This document shows, in pieces, positions 1-6,568 of a DNA stretch of 8,136 nt. This DNA is from Thermoplasmata archaeon (GTDB taxonomy: Archaea > Thermoplasmatota > E2 > DHVEG-1). A program made the translations under genes and the position numbers. Within the stretch, counting starts at the first letter, position 1, and each line of letters begins with the position of its first letter. The stretch covers positions 1 through 8,136 of the forward strand of contig DAOWFO010000084.1 in the NCBI GenBank assembly GCA_030637965.1. The letters are read 5' to 3'. The notes beneath the pieces were generated by a model. It did not search any database. It was not told where the DNA came from and was given only the letters and a program-made list of their open reading frames with translations.

Positions 1-427
1 AGCTTGTTATAAAAAATATAATTCAGATATTACTAGAACTTTTATATATGGAAAAGCAAGTGAAAAACAGAAAGCCATTCACAAAGTTGTTTTAAAGGCG
101 CAAAGAATTGGTTTTGATTTAATAAAACCAGGTGTTAAAGCAAATGAGGTGCATAAAGCAGTTAAAACAAGTATTGACAAAACAGAATTTAAAGATAGAT
201 TTATTCATTCATTAGGTCATTCTATTGGTCTTTCCGTTCACGATGGTGGCGCAGGATTAAGTATAGATTGTAAGACCGAATTGGAAGAAAGCATGATATT
301 TACTGTTGAACCTGGTGTTTATATACCCTGCTTAGGTGGTGTGAGAATAGAGGATGACATCCTTATTAAAAAGGATGGAATAGAGATATTAACAAAAGCA
401 TCTAGGGATCTTATTGAAATACAATAG
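1..427 (+). CDS. Metallopeptidase family M24 (Xaa-Pro aminopeptidase/dipeptidase-like), C-terminal part, 5'-truncated by window edge
   Basis: The frame is open from base 2, so the GTG at 149 is an internal valine and not a start; 141 codons are visible. The pita-bread M24 metal site is readable. YNSDITRTF carries the second Asp ligand (codon at 26-28), GHSIGL the His ligand (218-220), VHD the second conserved His (239-241), TVEPGVY a Glu ligand (308-310) and GVRIEDD the last Glu (350-352). The first Asp ligand (the usual DxG just before this point) lies outside the window. In this family two metal ions activate water to cleave an X-Pro bond in peptides, normally in the cytoplasm. The order and spacing fit aminopeptidase P/prolidase better than methionine aminopeptidase, whose closing motif differs, but the subtype cannot be fixed without the N-terminal domain. 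The gene ends at a TAG only 25 bp from the convergent C25 peptidase gene. Confidence 0.9.
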   Translation, partial: ACYKKYNSDITRTFIYGKASEKQKAIHKVVLKAQRIGFDLIKPGVKANEVHKAVKTSIDKTEFKDRFIHSLGHSIGLSVHDGGAGLSIDCKTELEESMIFTVEPGVYIPCLGGVRIEDDILIKKDGIEILTKASRDLIEIQ

Positions 428-452
428 TAAATTTTTTTATATAAAAAATATT
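428..452. terminator. Bidirectional A/T-palindrome terminator between convergent genes
   Basis: The 25-bp gap holds seven T's (432-438) followed after ATA by six A's (443-448), forming a near-perfect A/T palindrome. Read on the plus strand it gives a T7 tract just after the M24 stop; read on the minus strand it gives a T6 tract just after the C25 stop. Archaeal RNA polymerase terminates on such T tracts, so one element probably serves both genes. Function is inferred from position and composition. Confidence 0.6.
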
Positions 453-2834
453 CTAAGTATAACCTCCGATTTTCAAGCTAGGATCACCTAATAGGGTCCA
501 TTGCTGTATTGTTTTTACATGTCCAATTTCATTTTCCATATCAAAGTTAGTAGCATAACTTGCTATTGTCTGACTATATGTTTTTCCAAGAATTTTTTGA
601 TTTTCTTCTGAATAAATTCTGAAGAATTCAGAATTAATCCATCCAGAAAGACCAGCAGCAATACAATATTTACCCGGTTGACCATAACCCATTCCAGTAT
701 TACTTATTGTGGCAATTGCACCTCCAGAAGGAAGTCGAGTTAGCCACCAGCTCCAACATTCTGGAGTTGGAATGCCGTAAGTCCACATAAATGGTTTTCT
801 TAATAAGGTTGCAAGTACTGTTACATTAAACTGGCCATTATGACAACCTCCTGCTAGAACAACAGGTAATTTATCATTATTTGATAATTTACTCAATGGG
901 AAGAATGGGGGGCCTTTAATAGGATTAAATGTAATTAGTCCATCTACTTGAGCTTCTCCTCTTCCACCTGGAATTCCAGGATATTGATCCCCCCATGATC
1001 GAGGGCTAGCATGACCTTCAAAGTGTATAAACCCACTGCCTTGATTAATAGCATCTATTACGTCATATTGTCCTGTCCACATTCCATTTGAAGTCCAAAG
1101 TTTAACTTTATCAAATTCATCAGATATATATGAAAGAGTACCTCCTCGACCTTCTAATATTCTTTCACCAGTAGTCCATTCGTCCTCGTAATATAATTCG
1201 GTATCATTTCTCCACTCAGTAAAAATAGTCTGACCTTCACTATTTTCAATCCAAACACGTAAATCTGTAATTACTCCATATGGTTGAGGATCATATGATT
1301 TACCTCTAATATGCATCACACCATCAACATACAATACTCTCGCCCAATAATAACCATCATAAGCTTCAGGCGGAACAAAATCAATATCAGTGTTTCCTAG
1401 TATATCATTTTCCGAAGGGGATGTTATTTCTGCAATCGGTAAAAATGGATATGTTTCAGTTTTAAGATGATCATCTTCAGTGAATAAAATCGTTGACTCA
1501 ATTGATCTGTCCAGAGTAATATTTATAACATCAATAGGACCAAAAATTTCATCTTTATTATTACTTTGAGCATAGATGGTATACTCTCCATCTGGTAAAC
1601 CTGATACATCCCATAATATATCTAGATCCTCTTGATCTTGAAATGCATCTCCAGCAACCACTATTATTCTGTTAAACCAGGATTGATCAACTGGTGTTTG
1701 TTCATATGTAATAATTTTGTCAATCATAGTATTTACTTCAAAATTATTCCTGCACGCTAATCTTCCAACGTTAACATCTGGGTATAAATCTAATATGTCT
1801 TTATTGAAATTATCCCATTCTGCAAAAACACCGTTATCATTGGAATCCCAGTTATCAAAAACACCTCCTTCCTTGTAAATATCAGCATAATAGAGATCAC
1901 TAATAAATCCTGGATCATCTCCAGCGTTTAGGTTAGTATAACGAACAGGTACATACCAGTCTTTTGAACCTTGATTTTTATCATCTCTGGGAGCACCAAA
2001 AATCATTGATTTAAGACCGCCAACTAATAATATATATTTGACATTCCAGTTTTCAATAGCATCTCTAATAAAATACTTAATTTGCTCAGGTTTATCAACA
2101 CCTGTATATTCATCATATATATCTTCTGTCGATTTAAATGTAGTATTTACCACTCCAAGATTGTTTTTATGATTAACCAATCTCTCTAAATCGTTAGAGA
2201 ACTTTGATGGTGAAATAATTACAAGATCATATTCGCTTTTTTCAAGAAACGGATTGGTTTCTGGTTCATTATATGATATTTCAATATCTGCACTCTTAGC
2301 TACATGTAATTTTCCATCTGCAGGTATATATCTAACTGGAAATATATTCACGGTGATAAAAGTAACACGCACACCATTAGCATTCAGTCCACAACCAACT
2401 CGATAGCTATAACTTGTAGAGGGATAGAGGTTGTTACTAGAATATATCACTTCATCTTTTAATGGTAAAGGTATATAATCTGTTTCAAAAGATAGTGGTT
2501 CTGGAATTGGAGAAGGTAATATTTCATTCGATATGATCCTTTCTTGAACTCCATTTAAAATCACTTCTACTTCTATATTTTGTGCACCAAAAGGAAGTTC
2601 AAAATATTCGGAAATCCTTGGTAACATAGGTTTACCAGGGCTCATTAAATAAGATACTTCTTGTGTATCAAGTTTTAATTCAAAATAATCGTCGTCCATA
2701 TTAACAAATAGAGATGGAATCTCTATTGTTTTTTCGTATTGTTGATTTTGTGTTTTATCTGCCAGTAAGACAGATCCACCAAAACCACTTCCAATTAATA
2801 GACCTATTACTAATAATATTGATAGTTTTTTCAT
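453..2834 (-). CDS. Secreted peptidase family C25 (gingipain-like) cysteine peptidase with Ig-like insertion
   Basis: This is a 793-residue protein numbered from the ATG at 2834. Residues 1-25 form a signal peptide: MKK, then a hydrophobic run, then LLA before DKT, a likely cleavage point. Residues about 30-190 resemble a C25 propeptide. The catalytic fold begins near 201 (YDLVIISPSKF), with ILLVGG at 268-273 and NVGRLACRN at 354-362. The catalytic dyad is readable as His608 in FIHFEGHAS and Cys664 in LAGGCHNGQF, followed by PECWSWWLT and the usual closing LLGDPSLKIGG. Between AGDAF (394-398) and the catalytic region lie about 150 extra residues, including an Ig/FN3-like strand pattern (SGLPDGEYTIYAQS, 411-424). 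There is no C-terminal membrane anchor, so the enzyme is probably released or loosely surface-bound and digests external protein. The frame stays open to an ATG at 2927, but that start lies upstream of the apparent TATA box and would bury the signal peptide, so 2834 is chosen. An AGGGG lies 8 nt before it. Substrate specificity is unknown. Confidence 0.9.
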   Translation of the reverse strand: MKKLSILLVIGLLIGSGFGGSVLLADKTQNQQYEKTIEIPSLFVNMDDDYFELKLDTQEVSYLMSPGKPMLPRISEYFELPFGAQNIEVEVILNGVQERIISNEILPSPIPEPLSFETDYIPLPLKDEVIYSSNNLYPSTSYSYRVGCGLNANGVRVTFITVNIFPVRYIPADGKLHVAKSADIEISYNEPETNPFLEKSEYDLVIISPSKFSNDLERLVNHKNNLGVVNTTFKSTEDIYDEYTGVDKPEQIKYFIRDAIENWNVKYILLVGGLKSMIFGAPRDDKNQGSKDWYVPVRYTNLNAGDDPGFISDLYYADIYKEGGVFDNWDSNDNGVFAEWDNFNKDILDLYPDVNVGRLACRNNFEVNTMIDKIITYEQTPVDQSWFNRIIVVAGDAFQDQEDLDILWDVSGLPDGEYTIYAQSNNKDEIFGPIDVINITLDRSIESTILFTEDDHLKTETYPFLPIAEITSPSENDILGNTDIDFVPPEAYDGYYWARVLYVDGVMHIRGKSYDPQPYGVITDLRVWIENSEGQTIFTEWRNDTELYYEDEWTTGERILEGRGGTLSYISDEFDKVKLWTSNGMWTGQYDVIDAINQGSGFIHFEGHASPRSWGDQYPGIPGGRGEAQVDGLITFNPIKGPPFFPLSKLSNNDKLPVVLAGGCHNGQFNVTVLATLLRKPFMWTYGIPTPECWSWWLTRLPSGGAIATISNTGMGYGQPGKYCIAAGLSGWINSEFFRIYSEENQKILGKTYSQTIASYATNFDMENEIGHVKTIQQWTLLGDPSLKIGGYT

Positions 2835-2903
2835 ATTGTTTGCCCCTAATTTTCCTTTTCTCTTATTGTGAGAATAGAATGTAATATATAGTATTTGGTA
2901 TAA

Positions 2904-2918
2904 TAATATAAATTTTCC
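2904..2918 (-). promoter_or_regulatory. Putative TATA/BRE promoter of the C25 peptidase gene
   Basis: On the minus strand GGAAAATT (2911-2918, BRE-like) runs into TTTATATTA (2904-2912). Initiation about 25 nt downstream would fall near 2883, giving a leader of about 50 nt before the ATG at 2834. A second TATA-like string (CTATATATTAC, 2882-2892) would give a leader of about 28 nt. Either one excludes the upstream ATG at 2927. Confidence 0.45.
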
Positions 2919-3081
2919 TATAATCATTTAAAACAATTTGTGATATTTTATATTAGTTTAATCTATTTACAACACTGTAACACCATTTTTAATAAATTAC
3001 TCAAATTAAAAAAATGTAAAAATATCGATTTCCAAAAAGGATAACAAAACAATTAATTTTAATATTTTAAATTCAATTTTA

Positions 3082-3098
3082 TTTATAACAATATAAAA
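3082..3098 (+). promoter_or_regulatory. Putative TATA box(es) of the glyA operon
   Basis: TTTATAAC (3082-3089) and ATATAAAA (3091-3098) are two adjacent TATA-like strings. Archaeal initiation about 25 nt downstream would fall around 3110-3122. That leaves a 25-35 nt leader before the ATG at 3147 and places the TTG at 3114 at or before the transcript start. Confidence 0.5.
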
Positions 3099-3146
3099 GT
3101 AATAACCTTTTTATTGGAACCGCAGATTAGGGGTTTTGTGATTTCT

Positions 3147-4442
3147 ATGAATTGGTATGATGAGGTTAAATATGTCAGAAAACAAGCAATGAAAAATAAC
3201 GAATTTTTCGCTAATTCACTTCCAATGATAGCAAGTGAAAACGTTTTATCCCCTATGTGCAGAGAGATGCTCATTACAGATTTCCATGGTCGCTATGCAG
3301 AAGGAACACCAGGACATAGATATTATCAAGGGTGTAAGTTTTTTGATAATGTAGAACAAAAAGCCATAGATCTTGCAAAAAAACTTTTTAAATCCTCCTA
3401 TGTTGATGTACGACCCACTGCAGGAACGACAGCAAATATCGCAATTTTTAAAGCGCTCATTAAACCGGGAGAACCTGCAACAGTTTTAGATCTTGCCAAT
3501 GGTGCCCATATATCCTTTGGTAAATGGGGTGCAGCAGGAGTTAGAGGTGTTGACCTTATTTCCTATCCATTTAATGATGAAGAAATGAATATTGATGTTG
3601 ATGGTGCAGTAAAACTTATTAAAAAAGTTAAACCAAAACTTGCATTAAATGGACGTTCAGTCTTTTTATTTCCCAGTCCAATTAAAGAAATTGCAGAAGC
3701 AGCTCATGATGAAGGTGCCTATCTTGTATATGATGCTGCACACGTTTTAGGTCTTATTGCAGGAAAACAATTTCAAGATCCGTTAAGAGAGGGTGCAGAT
3801 GTAATGAGTGGAAGTACACATAAAACACTACCGGGACCTCAAGGTGGAATGATTTTATCAAACCATAAAGGAGATACAAAAGAAGATAAATCATTTATCA
3901 GAAAATTAGGTTTTGGTGTATTTCCTGGAGTAACTTCTTCATATCATCTTCACCATGTTGCAGCAAAGGCAATAGCATATGCTGAACATTTGGAGTTCGG
4001 TGAAGCATATGCAATCCAGATTATTAAAAATGCGCAGAGTTTAGCACAAGCTCTATATGAAAGAGGTTTTAAGGTATTTGGAGAAAAACTTGGTTTTACC
4101 AAATCTCACCAGATTTTACTTGAAATTGGACCCGGGAAAGGAAAAGAAGCATCAGAGAAACTTGAGGATGCAGGAATTGTAACAAACATGAATACAATCC
4201 CTGGTGATGAAGATCCATTAAATCCCTCAGGTTTGAGATTGGGAACGCCTGAACTTACAAGGATAGGGATGAAAGAAAAAGAAATGGATGAAATCGCAGA
4301 ATTTTATGAAAGGACGCTATTAAAAAATGAAGATACGAAGAAAATAATGGAAGATATTAAAGAGTTCAGAAAGGATTTTCAGAAACTTCATTATTGCTTT
4401 ACGAAAGGTTTCCGAGGATATGATTTCCATAAATTAATATAG
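3147..4442 (+). CDS. glyA: Serine hydroxymethyltransferase, archaeal type
   Basis: A 431-residue PLP enzyme of fold type I. It interconverts serine and glycine while moving a one-carbon unit to or from a tetrahydropterin; in archaea this may be tetrahydromethanopterin or tetrahydrofolate, which the sequence does not settle. Numbered from the ATG at 3147: MIASENVLSP (27-36), YAEGTPGHRYYQGC (50-63, substrate/cofactor loop), YDAAHVLGLIAGKQFQDP (195-212, with Asp196 and His199 of the PLP pocket), GSTHKTLPGPQGG (222-234) with Lys226 as the Schiff-base lysine, FPGVTSSYHLHH (259-270) and the C-terminal NPSGLRLGTPELTR (359-372). Length and motif order match archaeal SHMTs closely. The frame runs back to a TTG at 3114, but MNWYDEV is the family-like N-terminus and the TTG lies by the predicted transcription start. 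An AGGGG sits 13 nt before the ATG. First gene of an operon with the two genes after it. Confidence 0.95.
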   Translation: MNWYDEVKYVRKQAMKNNEFFANSLPMIASENVLSPMCREMLITDFHGRYAEGTPGHRYYQGCKFFDNVEQKAIDLAKKLFKSSYVDVRPTAGTTANIAIFKALIKPGEPATVLDLANGAHISFGKWGAAGVRGVDLISYPFNDEEMNIDVDGAVKLIKKVKPKLALNGRSVFLFPSPIKEIAEAAHDEGAYLVYDAAHVLGLIAGKQFQDPLREGADVMSGSTHKTLPGPQGGMILSNHKGDTKEDKSFIRKLGFGVFPGVTSSYHLHHVAAKAIAYAEHLEFGEAYAIQIIKNAQSLAQALYERGFKVFGEKLGFTKSHQILLEIGPGKGKEASEKLEDAGIVTNMNTIPGDEDPLNPSGLRLGTPELTRIGMKEKEMDEIAEFYERTLLKNEDTKKIMEDIKEFRKDFQKLHYCFTKGFRGYDFHKLI

Positions 4443-4446
4443 AACT

Positions 4447-4995
4447 ATGATTGTTGCTCTTACAGGTACCCCTGGAATTGGAAAAACTTCTGTTTCGAAG
4501 ATTTTAGAAAAAAATTTTTATGTTATTGATTTAAACAAAATTGCTACAGATAAAAATTTTATTATTGGTATTGATAAAGATAGAAATTCAAAAATTGTGG
4601 ATATTGAAAAATTAAATGATTTCATAAATAAAAGTTATAATAAAATGGAATTAGTATTTGTTGAAGGTCATATATCCCATCTTTTAAAAAGTGTTGATAA
4701 AGTTATTATTCTCAGATGTAATCCAAATGAATTAAGAAAACGTTTATCTAAGAAGGGATGGAAAAAAGAGAAAATTAAGGAAAATATTGAGGCAGAAATA
4801 CTTGATATAATACTATGTGAAACAGTTGAGATTCTTTCTAATAAAAACATCTTTGAGATTGATACAACAAAAAAATCAATAATGGATATAGCGCTTATAA
4901 TTAAAGAAATTGTCCAAAGTGATTTTTGTAATGTAAAAAGTTATAATATAGGCAACATTGACTGGTCAGAAGAGATATTGAAGAAATTCAAATAA
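4447..4995 (+). CDS. AK6/Fap7-type adenylate kinase-like P-loop NTPase (COG1936-type)
   Basis: A 182-residue small kinase. The Walker A loop is GTPGIGKT (7-14), followed by VIDLNKIA (26-33). The short NMP-binding region ends in VDIEKL (51-56), the Walker B-like strand is LVFVEGHISHLL (69-80), and the lid region is RLSKKGWKKEKIKENIEAE (99-117), the compact lid typical of archaeal and eukaryotic AK6/Fap7. The tail carries GNIDW (169-173), also common in the archaeal members. Eukaryotic and archaeal Fap7 have weak adenylate kinase and ATPase activity and act in small-subunit ribosome maturation by binding uS11 (Rps14); that role is inferred here by family. The ATG lies 4 nt after the glyA stop with no clear SD, so translation is probably coupled to glyA. 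It shares the operon with the CDP-alcohol transferase but no shared pathway is evident. Confidence 0.88.
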   Translation: MIVALTGTPGIGKTSVSKILEKNFYVIDLNKIATDKNFIIGIDKDRNSKIVDIEKLNDFINKSYNKMELVFVEGHISHLLKSVDKVIILRCNPNELRKRLSKKGWKKEKIKENIEAEILDIILCETVEILSNKNIFEIDTTKKSIMDIALIIKEIVQSDFCNVKSYNIGNIDWSEEILKKFK

Positions 4996-4997
4996 CC

Positions 4998-5002
4998 GAG
5001 GT
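4998..5002 (+). promoter_or_regulatory. Shine-Dalgarno site GAGGT
   Basis: GAGGT lies in the 16-nt gap after the kinase stop, 9 nt before the ATG at 5012. It matches the anti-SD of archaeal 16S rRNA and fixes the start of the CDP-alcohol transferase. Confidence 0.6.
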
Positions 5003-5011
5003 ATTGGAAAG

Positions 5012-5647
5012 ATGGTGTTAGATGGTCAAAGAGAAAATATTGATCCTATCTTATTATTTTTTGCAAAGAAATTTTCAACAGTTAATCCGGACATAATAAC
5101 GTGGATTGCTCTATTGTTTGCATTTTTTGCAGGATTATTCTTCTATTTTTCTTCTCCTGAGCAAGAGTTGGTGAATTATTATCTATTTATTGCTGCGTTT
5201 TTTGTTTTTCTAAATGGTTTTTTTGATGCCATCGATGGTAAGGTTGCAAAATTAACTAATAAAATATCAAAGAGGGGAGATTTTTTGGATCACGCCTTAG
5301 ATAGGTATGGCGACGTTTTTATTGTAGGGGGACTTGCATTAAGTGCATGGAGTAGATACCCAAGTATTGGTCTCCTTGCTATTGTTGGAATGTTACTTAC
5401 GAGCTATATGGGCACTCAGTCTCAGGCCATTGGATGTAATCGAAATTACTCCGGACTGTTGGTAAGAGCAGATAGGCTTGTTCTTTTAATGATGGCCCCT
5501 GTATTTCAGCATATTTTAACTTCCTATTCTTTTCAATTGCCTTTAAACCTTAACTTGTTAGAATGGGTCCTAATTTACTTTGCAGTAATGGGCAATATTA
5601 CTTCTGTTCAACGATTTTATAGTACCTTAAGATGGTTTAAAAAATAA
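5012..5647 (+). CDS. CDP-alcohol phosphatidyltransferase family membrane enzyme (archaeal phospholipid synthesis; archaetidylinositol-phosphate-synthase-like)
   Basis: A 211-residue integral membrane protein with about six hydrophobic segments (roughly 30-47, 56-73, 101-116, 118-134, 156-172, 181-197). The CDP-alcohol transferase signature D-x2-D-G-x2-A-(R)-xn-G-x3-D-x3-D is present as Asp72, Asp75, Gly76, Ala79, Gly89, Asp93 and Asp97. These acidic residues bind the metal and nucleotide head group. The usual Arg after the Ala is Lys80 here, a conservative change. Enzymes of this family join CDP-archaeol (or another CDP-alcohol) to an acceptor alcohol, releasing CMP, at the cytoplasmic membrane. 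GTQSQAIGCNRNYSGLL (134-150) and VRADRL (151-156) resemble archaeal members often labelled archaetidylinositol phosphate synthase; the true acceptor (inositol phosphate, glycerol phosphate or serine) cannot be read from sequence. It is the last gene of the glyA operon. No strong T-tract follows the stop closely. Confidence 0.88.
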   Translation: MVLDGQRENIDPILLFFAKKFSTVNPDIITWIALLFAFFAGLFFYFSSPEQELVNYYLFIAAFFVFLNGFFDAIDGKVAKLTNKISKRGDFLDHALDRYGDVFIVGGLALSAWSRYPSIGLLAIVGMLLTSYMGTQSQAIGCNRNYSGLLVRADRLVLLMMAPVFQHILTSYSFQLPLNLNLLEWVLIYFAVMGNITSVQRFYSTLRWFKK

Positions 5648-5713
5648 CCTTTGGACCTAAAATTTTGAGATTGGCAGTAGGATATTACTAAAATATTCTA
5701 CATGTTTCTTACA

Positions 5714-5818
5714 TCATTCTAGAAAATTAATTAAAAATTCTTCACGTCTGTTTAATTCTTTTCTCTTTTTATGTATTTTGTCAATTTCTCCAATAATTAT
5801 TTCATAGTTTTTTTTCAT
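5714..5818 (-). CDS. Possible 34-aa charged helical protein, or 3' part of a longer or decayed gene
   Basis: From the ATG at 5818 the frame gives 34 residues, starting MKKNYEIIIGEIDKI and ending in a KKRKELNRREEF-rich helix, the kind of charged heptad-like sequence expected of a coiled coil. GTGA stands 4 nt before the ATG. The frame stays open upstream to a stop at 5903-5905, and that part (for example YEDLKYIWNSEK) also reads like protein but has no ATG, GTG or TTG. Either translation begins at the ATG, or at an unusual codon, or an upstream piece has been lost. No family is recognised. Confidence 0.35.
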   Translation of the reverse strand: MKKNYEIIIGEIDKIHKKRKELNRREEFLINFLE

Positions 5819-5995
5819 TTTTTCACTATTCCAAATATATTTTAAATCTTCGTATTTAATGCTTGTTTTACAATTATTATCAATCAGAATATGATTATGA
5901 TATTAATTGATATGTTATTACATATAGTGCATCTTGTAAATTTTCTTAAAATCTTATTAATTAATAGTTTAATCAATCTATAACTGATAACTATT

Positions 5996-6037
5996 AAAAA
6001 ACATAACAATTTTGTAATAACACTCTAAATTTGTTAT
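5996..6037 (-). terminator. Inverted repeat plus T6 tract after the 30-aa basic gene
   Basis: Just past the stop at 6043, on the minus strand, a 7-bp inverted repeat (ATAACAA at 6031-6037 as read, paired with TTGTTAT at 6003-6009) is followed after one or two bases by six T's (5996-6001). The stem is AT-only and the loop is about 21 nt, so the T tract is probably the main signal. A further 9-bp inverted repeat (5961-5969 with 5989-5997) lies just beyond. Confidence 0.4.
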
Positions 6038-6042
6038 AAGAT

Positions 6043-6135
6043 CTACTTTTTCCTACGTCTAGATTTAAACATCCTTTCCCGTTCACGCATTTCTTTTACT
6101 CTTCGCTCAACATGGTCTTGATAATTAGTACTCAT
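6043..6135 (-). CDS. Small strongly basic protein, 30 aa
   Basis: The ATG at 6135 opens a 30-codon frame ending in TAG. The peptide begins MSTNYQDHVERRVKEMRE and closes in FKSRRRKK, with roughly half the residues charged and a large excess of Arg/Lys. It is probably one helix with a nucleic-acid-binding or ribosome-associated tail, though this rests only on composition. GTGAG lies 4 nt before the ATG. A TTTTTAAA box (minus strand, about 6174-6181) preceded by a purine-rich GGAAAAAA stretch is placed to give a leader of about 15-20 nt, and a T-tract terminator follows. A complete promoter, SD, frame and terminator in about 190 bp argues for a real gene. No family is recognised. Confidence 0.6.
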   Translation of the reverse strand: MSTNYQDHVERRVKEMRERERMFKSRRRKK

Positions 6136-6173
6136 ATTTCTCACTTAGATTTTCAAAACCGCAACATATCATC

Positions 6174-6190
6174 ATTTAAAAACTTTTTTC
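6174..6190 (-). promoter_or_regulatory. Putative BRE/TATA of the 30-aa gene
   Basis: On the minus strand GGAAAAAAG runs into TTTTTAAATG, a purine BRE followed by an A/T box about 40 nt upstream of the ATG at 6135. Confidence 0.4.
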
Positions 6191-6280
6191 CTCAAAATTG
6201 TAATATTAGGGTTTATAATTATAAAATGCGATAATCAAAATTTCTAATTTAGTAATTCTATTAACTAGTAAATAGCATCT

Positions 6281-6514
6281 TTAAAGTTTCTTTATTATCA
6301 ATAGTTTCAACATCATTACAATTATTAAAAGATAACTTATTATCAAAAGAAATGCGGATATAATGTATCCATAAATTAGTAGAGGTACAGAAATTGTACA
6401 AAGAATAAATATTGTTATAACTATAATACGAAGTTTGGTTAAAGCATCTAGATCTAAGAGATTTGTTATACCCAAATTTTGAAAATCCTTAATTTTTCTT
6501 GGTTTTTCTACCAT
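6281..6514 (-). CDS. Small two-helix membrane protein, 77 aa
   Basis: The ATG at 6514 is preceded by AGTGAT 3 nt away, an SD of the GGTGAT type. The first 28 residues are polar (MVEKPRKIKDF, then NLLDLDALTKL). Two hydrophobic segments follow, RIIVITIFILC onward (about 29-49) and IISAFLLIISYLLIIVMML (51-69), joined by a short YGY turn, with a basic KK near the end. This predicts a membrane hairpin with both ends in the cytoplasm. No catalytic or metal-binding residues are seen, and the family is not recognised. Toxin-like and membrane-stress peptides can look like this, but nothing here points to either. Confidence 0.65.
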   Translation of the reverse strand: MVEKPRKIKDFQNLGITNLLDLDALTKLRIIVITIFILCTISVPLLIYGYIISAFLLIISYLLIIVMMLKLLIIKKL

Positions 6515-6558
6515 TTTATCACTATGTATTATTTTGAAAAATTGTTTATTAATGCTTT

Positions 6559-6568
6559 GTTGTACAAC
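6559..6568. repeat. 10-bp perfect palindrome upstream of the 77-aa membrane gene
   Basis: GTTGTACAAC is its own reverse complement. It sits about 45-55 nt before the ATG at 6514, next to a TTAATAAA-like box on the minus strand. A regulator-binding site is possible, but only one copy was seen. Confidence 0.3.

Larger units (their letters stand above)
2835..3146. other. Divergent intergenic promoter region, AT-rich
   Basis: These 312 bp separate the divergently transcribed C25 peptidase and glyA starts. Besides one promoter-like element for each direction I see no ORF with a start and ribosome site, no strong inverted repeat and no RNA gene. Both genes carry ATTAGGGG shortly before their ATG (minus strand about 2843-2850; plus strand 3126-3133), which may be a weak SD variant. 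Confidence 0.6.

Noticed and set aside
149..427. Independent 92-aa protein starting at GTG 149
   Set aside because: The same frame is open to the window edge and carries M24 motifs upstream of 149, so this is only part of a truncated larger gene.
481..490. GGATCACCT string resembling the 16S rRNA 3' end
   Set aside because: It is the complement of codons for LLGDPSL at the C25 C-terminus; no rRNA sequence surrounds it.
3083..3274. 63-codon minus-strand frame across the glyA promoter and 5' end
   Set aside because: It overlaps glyA in antisense and spans the glyA promoter; no ribosome site, and the composition is a shadow of the real gene.
4668..4850. 60-codon minus-strand frame inside the AK6-like kinase gene
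   Set aside because: It lies wholly antisense to a clear P-loop kinase; its Ser/Phe-rich sequence is the usual complement of Lys/Glu-rich coding DNA.
5891..5983. 30-codon hydrophobic plus-strand frame (MIMILIDMLLHIVHLV start)
   Set aside because: No SD or promoter; hydrophobicity follows from T-rich DNA, and it runs against the direction of the neighbouring small genes.
6281..6514. Toxin-antitoxin pair made of the membrane hairpin and an adjacent small gene
   Set aside because: The neighbours are separated by 145 bp or more with their own promoters, and no known toxin or antitoxin motif is visible.
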